Shown one piece after another: positions 32,191 to 40,739 of a DNA stretch of 62,717 nucleotides. The translations under genes and the position numbers were made by a program. Source of the stretch: JAGNKE01 sp964583335 (GTDB taxonomy: Bacteria > Pseudomonadota > Alphaproteobacteria > Micavibrionales > Micavibrionaceae); the NCBI GenBank assembly GCA_964583335.1, contig CAZOVG010000010.1:1-62717 (forward strand), written 5' to 3'. The first letter of the stretch is position 1. Every line of letters starts with the position of its first letter. The notes under the pieces were generated by a model that saw only the letters and a list, made by a program, of their open reading frames with translations, was not told the DNA's origin and did not search any database.

Positions 32191-33924
32191 ATGGGACTTT
32201 TCGGAGCATTGTTCACAGGGGTTTCAGCCCTGTCTGCGCAGTCGCAGAAGACGGCGATCATCTCCAACAACATCGCCAACGTCAACACGAACGGGTTCAA
32301 GCGTTCTGAAGCTTCGTTCTTCAGCCTTGTGACGACCTCGACCAACACCTCGCGGTATTCGCCGGGTACAGTCACGGTGAACCGGATCCAGCGCGTTTCG
32401 CAGCAGGGGCCGATCTCGCAGTCGGAATCCTCGACGGACGCGTCGGTATCGGGCAAGGGGTTCTTCGCGGTCAAGCGGGACTCGCTGGATAGCGCGCTGA
32501 CGGAATTCCTCTATACGCGGAACGGGCAGTTCAGCGAGGACTCGCAAGGGTTCTTGAGAAACTCCGCCGGGTTCTTCCTTTACGGGTGGCCGCTGGACGT
32601 GAACGGCGCCCTGCCCGCCAACCAAGGGGACCTGGACTCGCTGGTGCCGATCGACGTCGCGTTTTTGGGCGGATTGACGCGCCCGACCACGACGGCGGAG
32701 TTGGCCGTGAACCTTGACGCCGCAGAAACGGACGTGAGCTTCGCCGCCGTTCTGGCCGGGCAGCCGGACTTCTCCCGGGGCCTCACGGTTTACGACACGC
32801 TCGGGAACCCGCAAAACCTGACGTTCCAGTTCACGAAGACCTACGGCCCGCAGGCGGCCGCGATTTCCACCCTGGCCAACCAGACGGCGGCCACGAACCT
32901 GATTACCAATCTGGGTATGACGGACGGCAACCGGTTCACGGTCAATGACGGCACAACGACCATCACGCTTGAGATCAATGACGGCGGCGCGGTCGGCGGC
33001 GGCGCGACAGGCGTTGAGACAGTGGGCGACATCATCAACGCGATCAATGCGGGGCTGACGGATGCTACGGCCTTCATCGGGAATAACGGCGAGATCGTCA
33101 TTCAGCACAATAATTTTGAAACCGGCACAGAGACCCTGACCCTCGCCAACACGGTGGGCACGCCTTTGGCCGAACTGGGCTTTACCGCCGGCGCGTTCGT
33201 CTCCGACGATATCGGCACCTCGGGCAACTATTCGAACGGCCTGCCCACTGACACGCCGCCTTACAGCGGCGGCGAGTTTCCCGCCGTGCAGTTTCTTCCG
33301 GGCGACCCCCTCTATAACCCACGCGGTTGGTGGCAGATGCGGATCATGGACCCGAACAATAACTCGCTTTCGGTCGGGCTTATAAATTTCAACGGGGACG
33401 GGACGCTCAACGCCCTGCCCGACAATGAGGGGAATATCGACATTGAGCTTTCCAACATTAACTGGGGCAACGGTTCGGAGTTGCAAAACATCGACATCAA
33501 CGTGTCCAGCTTCAGCCAGTTTTCAAGCGATTACACGGTTCTGTTCTCCGATCAGAACGGTGCGGAGCTGGGCTTGCGGACCGGGGTGCAGATCGACCGG
33601 GAAGGCTTCGTGATCGCCCAGTTCTCGAACGGCGCGACCACGCGGCTTTACAAGCTGCCGCTCGTGACGTTCGCCAACCCGAACGGGCTGCGCGAGGTTT
33701 CGGGGACGGCCTATACGGAGACGGAAGATTCCGGGGAGGAAAACCTGCGCGAGGCCGGAACGGGCGGCGCGGGCTTCCTTGAGCCCTCCACGCTTGAAAA
33801 CTCCAACGTGGACCTTGCGGACGAGTTCGCGCAGCTGATCGTCGCGCAGCGGGCCTATTCCGCCGGTACGAAGGTCATCAACACCGTGGACCAGATGACG
33901 CAGGAACTCCTGCAGCTGCGGTAA
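32191..33924 (+). CDS. flgE: Flagellar hook protein FlgE
   Basis: A 577-residue hook subunit, within the larger alphaproteobacterial size range. The N-terminal rod/hook motif TAIISNNIANVNTNGFKRSE (about 22-41) is present, and FTRNGQF-like sequence FLYTRNGQFSEDSQGFLRN (about 108-126) marks the beta core. The middle (about 220-400) holds extra domains with many Thr/Gly/Asn. The C-terminus (EFAQLIVAQRAYSAGTKVIN then DQMTQELLQLR) is typical. GTAAGGAG stands close before the ATG. It ends the flgI operon, followed by a strong terminator. Confidence 0.97.
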   Translation: MGLFGALFTGVSALSAQSQKTAIISNNIANVNTNGFKRSEASFFSLVTTSTNTSRYSPGTVTVNRIQRVSQQGPISQSESSTDASVSGKGFFAVKRDSLDSALTEFLYTRNGQFSEDSQGFLRNSAGFFLYGWPLDVNGALPANQGDLDSLVPIDVAFLGGLTRPTTTAELAVNLDAAETDVSFAAVLAGQPDFSRGLTVYDTLGNPQNLTFQFTKTYGPQAAAISTLANQTAATNLITNLGMTDGNRFTVNDGTTTITLEINDGGAVGGGATGVETVGDIINAINAGLTDATAFIGNNGEIVIQHNNFETGTETLTLANTVGTPLAELGFTAGAFVSDDIGTSGNYSNGLPTDTPPYSGGEFPAVQFLPGDPLYNPRGWWQMRIMDPNNNSLSVGLINFNGDGTLNALPDNEGNIDIELSNINWGNGSELQNIDINVSSFSQFSSDYTVLFSDQNGAELGLRTGVQIDREGFVIAQFSNGATTRLYKLPLVTFANPNGLREVSGTAYTETEDSGEENLREAGTGGAGFLEPSTLENSNVDLADEFAQLIVAQRAYSAGTKVINTVDQMTQELLQLR

Positions 33925-33956
33925 GCGCGAGTTTAAGGGTTAAGCCTTCCGGGTGG

Positions 33957-33976
33957 ATCCCCGCGTTCGCGGGGAT
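33957..33976. repeat. Palindromic repeat unit after flgE
   Basis: ATCCCCGCG-TT-CGCGGGGAT is a perfect inverted repeat of the same family as the GATCCCCGC hairpins at 1002, 15348, 25700 and 60112. It is the only copy here and stands 32 bases past the flgE stop codon. Confidence 0.8.
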
Positions 33977-34103
33977 GCCTCAGGAGACGATGAAATAAGG
34001 GAACCGTTTTCCGGCGACGAGATTTTCGTCCCTGACCACCGGATTTCACGGTTTCCACGATGCGGAGCGGATTCGCCCAGAACGGGCGGCCCTTTCGCAG
34101 GCT

Positions 34104-34163
34104 GGACGCACCGGGGCTCTCTCTCCAACGGTCTTGTGACCCTCCCGGTGCGTCCTTTTTTTT
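34104..34163 (+). terminator. Strong intrinsic terminator of the flgI-flgE operon
   Basis: GGACGCACCGGG (34104-34115) pairs perfectly with CCCGGTGCGTCC (34144-34155) and is followed by eight T (34156-34163). The 28-base loop is unusually long, and the distance to flgE (about 180 bases) leaves a long 3' leader with no recognised function. The arrangement resembles the 3' end of a small RNA or of an mRNA 3' UTR. Confidence 0.85.
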
Positions 34164-34351
34164 ATTCTTATCGTACCCGCCTGATCTCCTTACACCCAAT
34201 CTGTCAAACCTACTTTTCCCCTTACGCTTGCATGAATTTTCTCATTTCATACTAAAAGTTGTTGCCAAAAGCCCTTGATTTATGAGAATAATTTTCTTTT
34301 GCACTTTCTCTTATTTTAGAAATTATATTGCAGAGCAGCAATTAATAACCC

Positions 34352-34374
34352 GCGCCAAAGAGGCGCCTTTTTTT
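34352..34374 (+). terminator. Terminator-like hairpin just before the 34391 gene
   Basis: GCGCC-AAAGA-GGCGC followed by C and seven T forms a classic intrinsic terminator. It ends 17 bases before the next start codon. It could end a short transcript begun in the AT-rich stretch or act as an attenuator for the membrane-protein gene. Confidence 0.6.
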
Positions 34375-34390
34375 ATAAAGATCGATTGTC

Positions 34391-35056
34391 ATGAGTGTTT
34401 TTTTGAGTGTTTTCAAGACTTACAGGTTTGAAGCCTGTCTTCTGGCCGGGTTGCTGGCCCTTAATTTCGCGCTGCTGGCCGGGCATATGGCCGATGCGTT
34501 CAGCCACCTTGGGGAGCCTGCGGCCATTCGCACCCCCAGCCCGTGGAACCTTTCGACCGAATGGGGCATTCCCGAGATTTTTGAATATCTTCTGACCGCT
34601 CTTTGCTGCGTTATGGCCGCGCGGCTGTGGCGCATGACGCAGGCTGGAACTTACGGTTTCTTTGCGCTGGTCTATTTCGCGGCGCTGGCGGACAACGCCT
34701 TTTCCCTGCATGAGGGGGCCGGGCACGCGCTGGAGGCGTTCGGGCTGGCGGATCATTTCGGGCAGTTTATCGTGCTGTCGGTTTTCGGGCTGATCATGCT
34801 TCTGGCGTTTTTAAAGGCTTTCAAGGGCGTGCCGGACACCGAACGCACGGCGAGCCTTTTGTTGTGCGGGTTGTTCGCGGGGCTGGCGTTTTTCTCGGTC
34901 GGGCTCGATGTTCTGCATGTTCCGGTCGTCGTCGAGGATGGCGGCGAGCTTGTCATGCTGAGCCTTCATACCGTGTTTCTCAAGGGGCTGAGCCGGGTGC
35001 GGGGCCTGAGCCTCTCCGAAGCGCGGGCGGATGAAGGCTGGAGCGAGGCGGTTTAA
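34391..35056 (+). CDS. Polytopic membrane protein, unknown
   Basis: A 221-residue inner-membrane protein with about five predicted helices (near 14-32, 65-83, 92-110, 124-143 and 155-176) and a short hydrophilic C-terminal tail. Charged and histidine residues sit between the helices (LAGHMADAFSHLGE, HEGAGHALEA, DVLHVPVV), which could bind a metal or haem, but no known motif is certain. The ribosome binding site is weak and a terminator-like hairpin stands just upstream. The gene has no flagellar signature. Neighbours give no clear job. Confidence 0.65.
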   Translation: MSVFLSVFKTYRFEACLLAGLLALNFALLAGHMADAFSHLGEPAAIRTPSPWNLSTEWGIPEIFEYLLTALCCVMAARLWRMTQAGTYGFFALVYFAALADNAFSLHEGAGHALEAFGLADHFGQFIVLSVFGLIMLLAFLKAFKGVPDTERTASLLLCGLFAGLAFFSVGLDVLHVPVVVEDGGELVMLSLHTVFLKGLSRVRGLSLSEARADEGWSEAV

Positions 35057-35083
35057 AGCCCCCCCCCTTAAAGGTAATGCCTT

Positions 35084-35866
35084 TTACTTCTTTTCTTCTA
35101 CCGGAACAGGATCTGAATTCTTTTCTTTTATGGCTTTATTTAGCAGCTTGCGTGCCAATATAAAAAAGTCCTTTTCTTCACCTTGCTGCAGGTTACTTAG
35201 GTCAATTTTTTGCACCCAAATTTTAGCCTGTTCAAATTCGCCGATTCTTCTGTAAAGCTCAGGTATTGTGAAACTTAAAAACCAATAGTTTTGATCTTGT
35301 ATTTTTGTGGTTTTTAGTTCTTCCTTTGCAGCCTCGATCGCTTCGGTAGCATATTTTTTATACTTTTCAGAATTACCACAGGAGTGAGCTTCCCATGTGG
35401 CCTTTAAAAGAACCCCCCAGAGATCAACTTTAGGATCCTTAAGCTCCTTTGAAATTTTTGCAAACAAGTAGTAGCTAGTGTTCTTTTCTTTGAAGGTGTT
35501 TTTGTAATCTTGTGTTTCGATAATCACTTTAATTTTACTTATTTCCTCGTCGGTGAAGTCCCTCTTGTACAACACGAAACCGTTCGAGGGGCATACAGGC
35601 AGAGGTATCGCTAAATCCATATAAGATATTGGCTTAAAATCCAGATAGGCCCCAAATGTAGAGTGTGTTCCTAGTGTCAGAGCCTGAAATTTCTCTCCTC
35701 CAAGAGGACATGTATATTCTTCGAGTTCCAAGTGATGGCCGTCGGGACTTTCTGCGCAGCTAAGAATGTGGCTGCTATAGTCTTTAGCGACCGAATTCGA
35801 GCTTAAAAGTGTGCATATCAGCCCTGTAAGCAGAGAGATTTTGAATAGTTTTATCTTTAGAGTCAT
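35084..35866 (-). CDS. AT-rich secreted protein, DUF2225-like
   Basis: A 260-residue protein. Residues 1-27 form a signal peptide ending near SVAKDY. The rest resembles DUF2225-type proteins, with CPLGGEKFQAL and VCPSNGFVLYKRDFTDEEI giving two Cys-containing segments as in that family (normally cytosolic). The second half is TPR-like (for example YRRIGEFEQAKIWVQKIDL). It begins one base after the stop of the TPR-methyltransferase gene, and its ribosome binding site GGAGG lies inside that gene, so the two are co-translated. Base composition is notably AT-rich. The family label is from pattern memory. Confidence 0.7.
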   Translation of the reverse strand: MTLKIKLFKISLLTGLICTLLSSNSVAKDYSSHILSCAESPDGHHLELEEYTCPLGGEKFQALTLGTHSTFGAYLDFKPISYMDLAIPLPVCPSNGFVLYKRDFTDEEISKIKVIIETQDYKNTFKEKNTSYYLFAKISKELKDPKVDLWGVLLKATWEAHSCGNSEKYKKYATEAIEAAKEELKTTKIQDQNYWFLSFTIPELYRRIGEFEQAKIWVQKIDLSNLQQGEEKDFFILARKLLNKAIKEKNSDPVPVEEKK

Positions 35867-35867
35867 A

Positions 35868-38126
35868 TCAAACCTCCAGCGCGTTGATGATCTTCGGACC
35901 TGCGAGGATTTCGGCGCGGGCCTCTTCGCGGCACACCCAGAGCTGATACATCGAGGCGAAGGATTCGGGGTTTTTGCGCTCGAACGCGTCCCAAAGTTCG
36001 AAGTTCCGATAATTCTCCGGCCCCGGATGCTGGCGCAGGAAGCGGGCCAGAACGTCGGGGAAGATAAACGAGAAATCGACGAAGGCGAGGCCGTGGCGTT
36101 TGAACATATCGTCCAGTTGCGGGAAGGTGTAGCGGTGTTCCTGCACGTGGAAGATCAGATCGCGGACCATCGACATGGAGTAATAATCGCGCCAGCGCGT
36201 GACGTAGCGCAGTTCGTGGTCGGGCGGGAGGTTATTAATATAGTCGCGGAAGGCGTGGATGCCCGCCTGATCCGGCTGCCAGCCCTTTTCGGCCACGAGG
36301 TTGCGGAGTTTCACCACCGTCTGGCGCGCCAGTTCGCTGTACAGGCCGATATTCATAAGGCCCTTGGGCTTGAGCAGGGACAGGAGGACTTTCAGTCCGG
36401 CTTCGGGCTCCTGCATGTGATGGAGCACGCCCGAGCAGGCGATGAAGTCGAATTTCCGGTTCAACTGGCCGAGTTCGAGGATATCGGCCTGCATGAACTC
36501 CACGCCGCCGACGCCGAGTTCCTCAATCTTTCTCTTTGCGTAGCTGATGCTTGAAAGGCTGAGGTCGATCGCCGTGATTTTGGCGTTCGGGTACATATAG
36601 CGTTCCTGAAGCACCTGCTTGCCCGTGCCGCAGCCCGCGATGAGGAGATCGTAAGGTTTCTTGAAGTGGTAGCTTTTGGATTCGTCCTCCTGCGCGTTCG
36701 CGTAGCGCCAGCGGGGGTATGGGTTTTCCTCGTACTGCTCGCGGACCTTGAGGGAGACTTCGTTTTGCAGGCGGCCCAGCGCGGGGATGGTGGCGCGGAG
36801 GCGGAGTTCCTCCAGCGGTTCGGCGATCTGGAGCGCGACGAGGCTTTTCCAGAAGGGGTGGAGATCGTCGGGCAGCGCGCGGGCCAGCGCGGTGATTGCG
36901 CCCTCCTCCTTGAAGAGCGGGCCATAGCAGGCCAGAAGCGCGATGCGCAGGGCGCAGGGCCGGGGGTCGGCGGTTCCGATCTCCAGAATTTCGCGGCGGA
37001 GGGAGTCGAGGCTGCCCTGCTCGGCCTCCGAAACGGCGGCGGGATATTCATGGACGAAAAAGTTTTCCGCCAAGGCACACAATATTTTAAAGAGCGTTTT
37101 TGAGTCTTTGGACGAGGCCGATTTATCACCCCCCTGCCCGATATGCTCCTGCGCGAGGCGGCGGAGATTGCCGAGGAAAATTTCATAATCGACGGCCTGG
37201 TTGTAGATGAGGCGCAGCGCTTGTGCGCAGAAATCGTCGGACATCAGGGTGCAGATTTTATAAAGGTCGGCTTCGGCTTTAAAATCCGCGTAGTTATGGA
37301 GCTTCGTTAATTTATGAATATAAGTGTAGGCCGGGTCCATCAGGAAGAGGCGGAGCCAGACGACCGAGAGGTTGTGATGCTCGATATTTTCGATATTCAG
37401 GCAGGCGATGAGGGCGTCCTTGAGATCCTGCGAGAAGGTCGAGAAAGACAGGTGGCGGCCCATCGCGCTGAGTTGGGATTTTATAAACGCGCTGTCCGGG
37501 TCCACCTTCAGGGCGTTGCGGAGCGTAAAGAAGGCGTCGTTGTATTTCTCGCCCCGGAAATAGGCACGGGCAAGGTTAAGACGGAAATTCTTGTTTTTCG
37601 GGTCCTTTTCAACCGCCTTGTTTAAAAACACGACGGATTGTTTATAATTTTTGGTTTCGAACAGCAGGACGCCGACATTATTATTGGCCTCCGCCGAGTC
37701 GTTTAATTTCAGACCCTCCTCGTAGATTTTTGCCGCTTCTTCGTATTTCTTGAGATGCATGAGGGAGTGGCCGTAGCTGGTGCGGACGATTTCGGCTTCA
37801 GGGTTTAAATTCAAGGCCATACGGTAGTATTCTAAGGCTTCCGGCGTGCGCTGCGTGATGACAAGGCAATCGGCTATCCCCTTGTAATTTTTATAATTTC
37901 CAGGATCTAGCGTGGATGCCTTTGTGAAAAACGCGAAGGCGGGCTCGAGGCTGCCGATGGAGAAATACAGCTCCCCGATCTGGGTCAAAAGCCCGGGTTT
38001 CTGGGTTTTTTTGAAGGTCTTTTCCAGCTCGGCGATTTTTTTGACGCAGTGCTGGTAATCCAGCTTTTTGGGCTTTGCCGCCGCCGAAGTGGTTTTCGGG
38101 CCTTTTTTTGTACTTTTTGCCGCCAT
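35868..38126 (-). CDS. TPR protein with C-terminal SAM methyltransferase domain
   Basis: A 752-residue cytosolic protein. About eight TPR units fill residues 20-260 (for example ALEYYRMALNLNPEAEIVRT). A helical middle (about 270-460) follows, then a Rossmann methyltransferase with the lead-in YEENPYPRW (about 465-475), motif I LLIAGCGTGKQ (about 493-503), DLSLSSISYA and the post-motif FDFIACSGVLHHM. It is divergent from the flagellin gene at 38330, with only about 200 bases between. A role in methylating flagellin, or a sugar on it, is inferred from position and from the TPR plus enzyme layout, as in known flagellin-modifying proteins. The substrate is unknown. Confidence 0.85.
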   Translation of the reverse strand: MAAKSTKKGPKTTSAAAKPKKLDYQHCVKKIAELEKTFKKTQKPGLLTQIGELYFSIGSLEPAFAFFTKASTLDPGNYKNYKGIADCLVITQRTPEALEYYRMALNLNPEAEIVRTSYGHSLMHLKKYEEAAKIYEEGLKLNDSAEANNNVGVLLFETKNYKQSVVFLNKAVEKDPKNKNFRLNLARAYFRGEKYNDAFFTLRNALKVDPDSAFIKSQLSAMGRHLSFSTFSQDLKDALIACLNIENIEHHNLSVVWLRLFLMDPAYTYIHKLTKLHNYADFKAEADLYKICTLMSDDFCAQALRLIYNQAVDYEIFLGNLRRLAQEHIGQGGDKSASSKDSKTLFKILCALAENFFVHEYPAAVSEAEQGSLDSLRREILEIGTADPRPCALRIALLACYGPLFKEEGAITALARALPDDLHPFWKSLVALQIAEPLEELRLRATIPALGRLQNEVSLKVREQYEENPYPRWRYANAQEDESKSYHFKKPYDLLIAGCGTGKQVLQERYMYPNAKITAIDLSLSSISYAKRKIEELGVGGVEFMQADILELGQLNRKFDFIACSGVLHHMQEPEAGLKVLLSLLKPKGLMNIGLYSELARQTVVKLRNLVAEKGWQPDQAGIHAFRDYINNLPPDHELRYVTRWRDYYSMSMVRDLIFHVQEHRYTFPQLDDMFKRHGLAFVDFSFIFPDVLARFLRQHPGPENYRNFELWDAFERKNPESFASMYQLWVCREEARAEILAGPKIINALEV

Positions 38127-38329
38127 CGGTCTCGAGAATCCTTAATTTCCGTGACTTTTGGTAGAGCGTACACCCGGGCTTGCGGCCCTGAAAACCCTTA
38201 ATTTACACAGGATAAGTTTTGTCCCGGTCATTTAATGTTTAACGGTATTTTAATTAAGTGCTATTATTCTAGAGTCTTAAGGCCGGGATAGGATTTTCCG
38301 GTATATCACCCTAGGAAAGGAGTACTACT
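38127..38329. other. Flagellin promoter region and leader
   Basis: The 203 bases between the divergent TPR-methyltransferase and flagellin genes. They hold a perfect CtrA box (38239-38253), a matching -10 (TATTAT at 38262-38267) and a leader of about 55 bases. In the leader CCGG at about 38282 and 38298 could pair, and a strong AGGAAAGGAG ribosome binding site follows. FlbT, encoded nearby, is known to act on flagellin leaders in Caulobacter. Confidence 0.75.
38239..38253 (+). promoter_or_regulatory. CtrA box of the flagellin promoter
   Basis: TTAA-N7-TTAA, an exact match to the CtrA recognition site. TTAACG at 38239 lies 17 bases before TATTAT at 38262, so the box overlaps the -35 region of a sigma-70-type promoter, the arrangement used at CtrA-activated promoters. 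The predicted start is near 38274, 55 bases before the flagellin ATG. No sigma-54 promoter was found here, in contrast with the rod and hook operons. Confidence 0.8.
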
Positions 38330-40030
38330 ATGTCATCCGATGTAGTTCTTACCGCAGCATTGCGCAATAACCTGCTCTCGCTGCAAAATACCCAAAAATT
38401 GATCGACCAAACCCAGCTCCGTCTCGCAACGGGTCTGAAAGTTAACTCCGCTCTGGACAACGCGCAGAACTTCTTCGCCGCGCAAAGTCTGAATAACCGC
38501 GCGAGCGACTTGACCCGTCTTCTGGACGGGATCGGACAGTCGATCCAGACCATCAAGGCGGCCGACAACGCCGTTTCGTCCCTGCTCAATCTCATCGAGC
38601 AAGCCGATTCCGTTGCCACGCAGGCCCGCGACGCCCTTGCCGGCGGTCAAACCGAAGCCAAGGTCACGGGTAACCGCGATCTGAGCGGCGTGACCAACGT
38701 TACGAGCGTCAACGGTATCGCTGACACCGACACGATCGTCATCTCCGTGACCGATCCTGACTCCACGACGGCGGGCGCTCTTGTTGACTTCGACACCGTC
38801 AACGCCAACCAACAGGATCTTACGATCACCTTCAACACCAACGATTCGATCGAGCAGATCATCGCGGAAATCAACGACAACAACAACCTCGCCAGCCGCG
38901 TGGTTGAGGCTCGTCTTGACTCCAAGGGCAATCTGGAAATCAAATCGCTGAATGGCGGCGACGTACGGATCAACTTCGTGACGGCTGCCGGTACTGACGC
39001 TGCCAACCTCGGTCTCGCTCAGGCCCTCGGCTTTGCCGATCTGGCCCTGATCCGCGCCGATGGCGGCAACGGCACCAACAACGTCGAAGTGACCTCGCTT
39101 GCGTCCCCGTCCCTGACCTCCTTCGCGCTTTTCGAAGCCGCGGGCGATGTGGCCGAGCGAAGCGATCTGATCTCGGCTTTGACCGACAATGCGGGAGCGG
39201 CGCTCAACACCGGCATCAACAACGCCGGCGACACGTTCTCTATTGGTATAAACGGCGGTACGGCTGCTTCGTTCACCCTGAACGGTGCGACCATCCAAAG
39301 CTTTATCGACACGATCAACACCAACACGAGCTTGAATGAGTTGGTGCAGGCTTCGTTCGACGACGCTTCGGGTCAGATCACCATCCGGGCTATCGATGCG
39401 AGCGTTAAAACCGTGCAGATCGGGTTTACCGGTAACGCGGCCAACGATGCGCTTGATATCGGCTTCGGTACTACTGCCCTGACTACGGGCACCGCAGCCA
39501 ACGCCCAGTTCGAAAACCTGCTTCTCGGCTCTGCCGCCGGCGAGTTGGCGACCTTGGAAGAGGAATACACCAATATCCTCAACCAGATCGACGAGCTGGT
39601 GGGCGACGCCGGATACCGGGGTACGAACCTTCTGAACGGCGATGACCTGTCTACGTTCTTCAACGAAGACCGTTCCAGCTTCCTCGTCACCGAAGGCGTC
39701 GTGTTCACCTCCGGCGGTCTGGGTCTTTCCGAGGCTAACTTCGGACGGATCGACAGCGTGGATCAGGCGATCAACGAAATTCGCGAAGCCACCGACACGG
39801 TTCGCCGTTTCGGTAACAGCATCGCGAACGACCTTGCGATCATTCAGACCCGCGAAGACTTCACGAAGAACACCATTAACAACCTGGAAGAAGGATCGGA
39901 CAAGCTGATCGTTGCGGACCAGAACGAGGAAGGCGCAAACCTGCTCGCTCTGCAAACACGGCAGACCTTGGGCGTTACCTCTCTTGCGCTGGCTTCCCAG
40001 TCGCAGCAGGCGGTTCTCCGGTTGTTCTAA
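38330..40030 (+). CDS. Flagellin (large)
   Basis: A 566-residue filament subunit. The N-terminal D0/D1 domain (1 to about 105: LRNNLLSLQNTQKLIDQTQL, LNNRASDLTRLLDGIGQSIQ) and the C-terminal part (about 400-566, FGNSIANDLAIIQTREDFTK to SQQAVLRLF) are conserved. Between them a domain of about 290 residues rich in Asn, Thr, Asp and Ala forms surface domains, larger than in short flagellins. Its codon use looks more even than the neighbours', as expected for a highly expressed gene. Strong ribosome binding site, CtrA-driven promoter and an intrinsic terminator bracket it. It is the only flagellin in the window. Confidence 0.95.
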   Translation: MSSDVVLTAALRNNLLSLQNTQKLIDQTQLRLATGLKVNSALDNAQNFFAAQSLNNRASDLTRLLDGIGQSIQTIKAADNAVSSLLNLIEQADSVATQARDALAGGQTEAKVTGNRDLSGVTNVTSVNGIADTDTIVISVTDPDSTTAGALVDFDTVNANQQDLTITFNTNDSIEQIIAEINDNNNLASRVVEARLDSKGNLEIKSLNGGDVRINFVTAAGTDAANLGLAQALGFADLALIRADGGNGTNNVEVTSLASPSLTSFALFEAAGDVAERSDLISALTDNAGAALNTGINNAGDTFSIGINGGTAASFTLNGATIQSFIDTINTNTSLNELVQASFDDASGQITIRAIDASVKTVQIGFTGNAANDALDIGFGTTALTTGTAANAQFENLLLGSAAGELATLEEEYTNILNQIDELVGDAGYRGTNLLNGDDLSTFFNEDRSSFLVTEGVVFTSGGLGLSEANFGRIDSVDQAINEIREATDTVRRFGNSIANDLAIIQTREDFTKNTINNLEEGSDKLIVADQNEEGANLLALQTRQTLGVTSLALASQSQQAVLRLF

Positions 40031-40052
40031 AACCGAAATTCTACTCCTCTAC

Positions 40053-40084
40053 AAAAAGCCGGCGGAAGAACTCCGCCGGCTTTT
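40053..40084 (+). terminator. Flagellin terminator
   Basis: GCCGGCGGA-AGAAC-TCCGCCGGC is a perfect nine-base stem with a five-base loop, preceded by a run of A and followed by TTTT. It is symmetrical enough to act in both directions, serving flagellin from the left. The gene converging from the right ends at 40137. Confidence 0.9.
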
Positions 40085-40136
40085 ACATTATGCGCGTTTG
40101 TGCGCCGCACTCTTTTCAGATTTTCTATGCGCGTTT

Positions 40137-40550
40137 TTATATGCGCTGCTGGCACTGATAGGTTACGGGCTGCGGCGTTTCCGGGTTGATGACCATCGTG
40201 AGGTATGCGCCCTGCGCCACCATCTGGACGCGGAAGCGTTCGTTCGTGTTCATGTCGGTGAAGTCCGCATACTGGTTTTCGCCGGTGAACACATAGCGCG
40301 CGGTGGCGGAGACCAGTTCACCCTGATAATAGGTCATCGTCTCGCCCGTGCCGATCACGCCGGTAATCCAGCCGTCGGAATTCGTGACGGCGCCCGCCGT
40401 ATTGACGGTTTCGATCTGCGCGGTCAGTTGCGCCGGGGCGCCGCCGAGATCGCAGACATAGCTGACGGTGTTGACGTTTTGCGCGGCGGCCGGGGCGGCG
40501 GAAACGATCAGAAATATACTTAATAAATACGCGTTTTTTGCCTTCTTCAT
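40137..40550 (-). CDS. Small secreted protein with two conserved-type cysteines
   Basis: A 137-residue protein. The start at ATG 40550 gives a clean signal peptide (about 1-23, ending APAAAQ) and is preceded by GAGAGAA. The longer upstream frame is rejected. The mature part is beta-rich with one cysteine near each end (SYVCDLGG and VTYQCQQ), which could close a disulphide around a small barrel, a layout reminiscent of lysozyme-inhibitor-like domains. That resemblance is weak. It converges on flagellin, sharing the terminator zone. Confidence 0.65.
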   Translation of the reverse strand: MKKAKNAYLLSIFLIVSAAPAAAQNVNTVSYVCDLGGAPAQLTAQIETVNTAGAVTNSDGWITGVIGTGETMTYYQGELVSATARYVFTGENQYADFTDMNTNERFRVQMVAQGAYLTMVINPETPQPVTYQCQQRI

Positions 40551-40739
40551 GGCTATTCTCTCTAAAAAAATGTGTTGGGTAATAATCTTTCTTTTAGCAC
40601 GGGCTGCCTTTTCCGTCCTTTTGAAAATTTGTGGACCGGATATGGCGGGGCGGCGATAAGATTTTATCAATCAAAGTCTGCTATGCTATGTTTGAGTTCC
40701 TTAATGGCAGAATGCTTAATGTAGAAGTGGAAGGATTCC

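Larger units (their letters stand above)
33925..34390. other. 466-base region after flgE: hairpins, two terminators, AT-rich stretch
   Basis: No gene was seen. It holds a repeat hairpin (33957-33976, GATCCCCGCG-TTCG-type), the flgI-operon terminator (34104-34163), an AT-rich stretch (34164-34330) and a second terminator-like hairpin (34352-34374) close to the next gene. A possible sigma-70 promoter (TTGCAC near 34297 and TTATAT near 34321) would start transcription just before that second hairpin. Confidence 0.6.
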
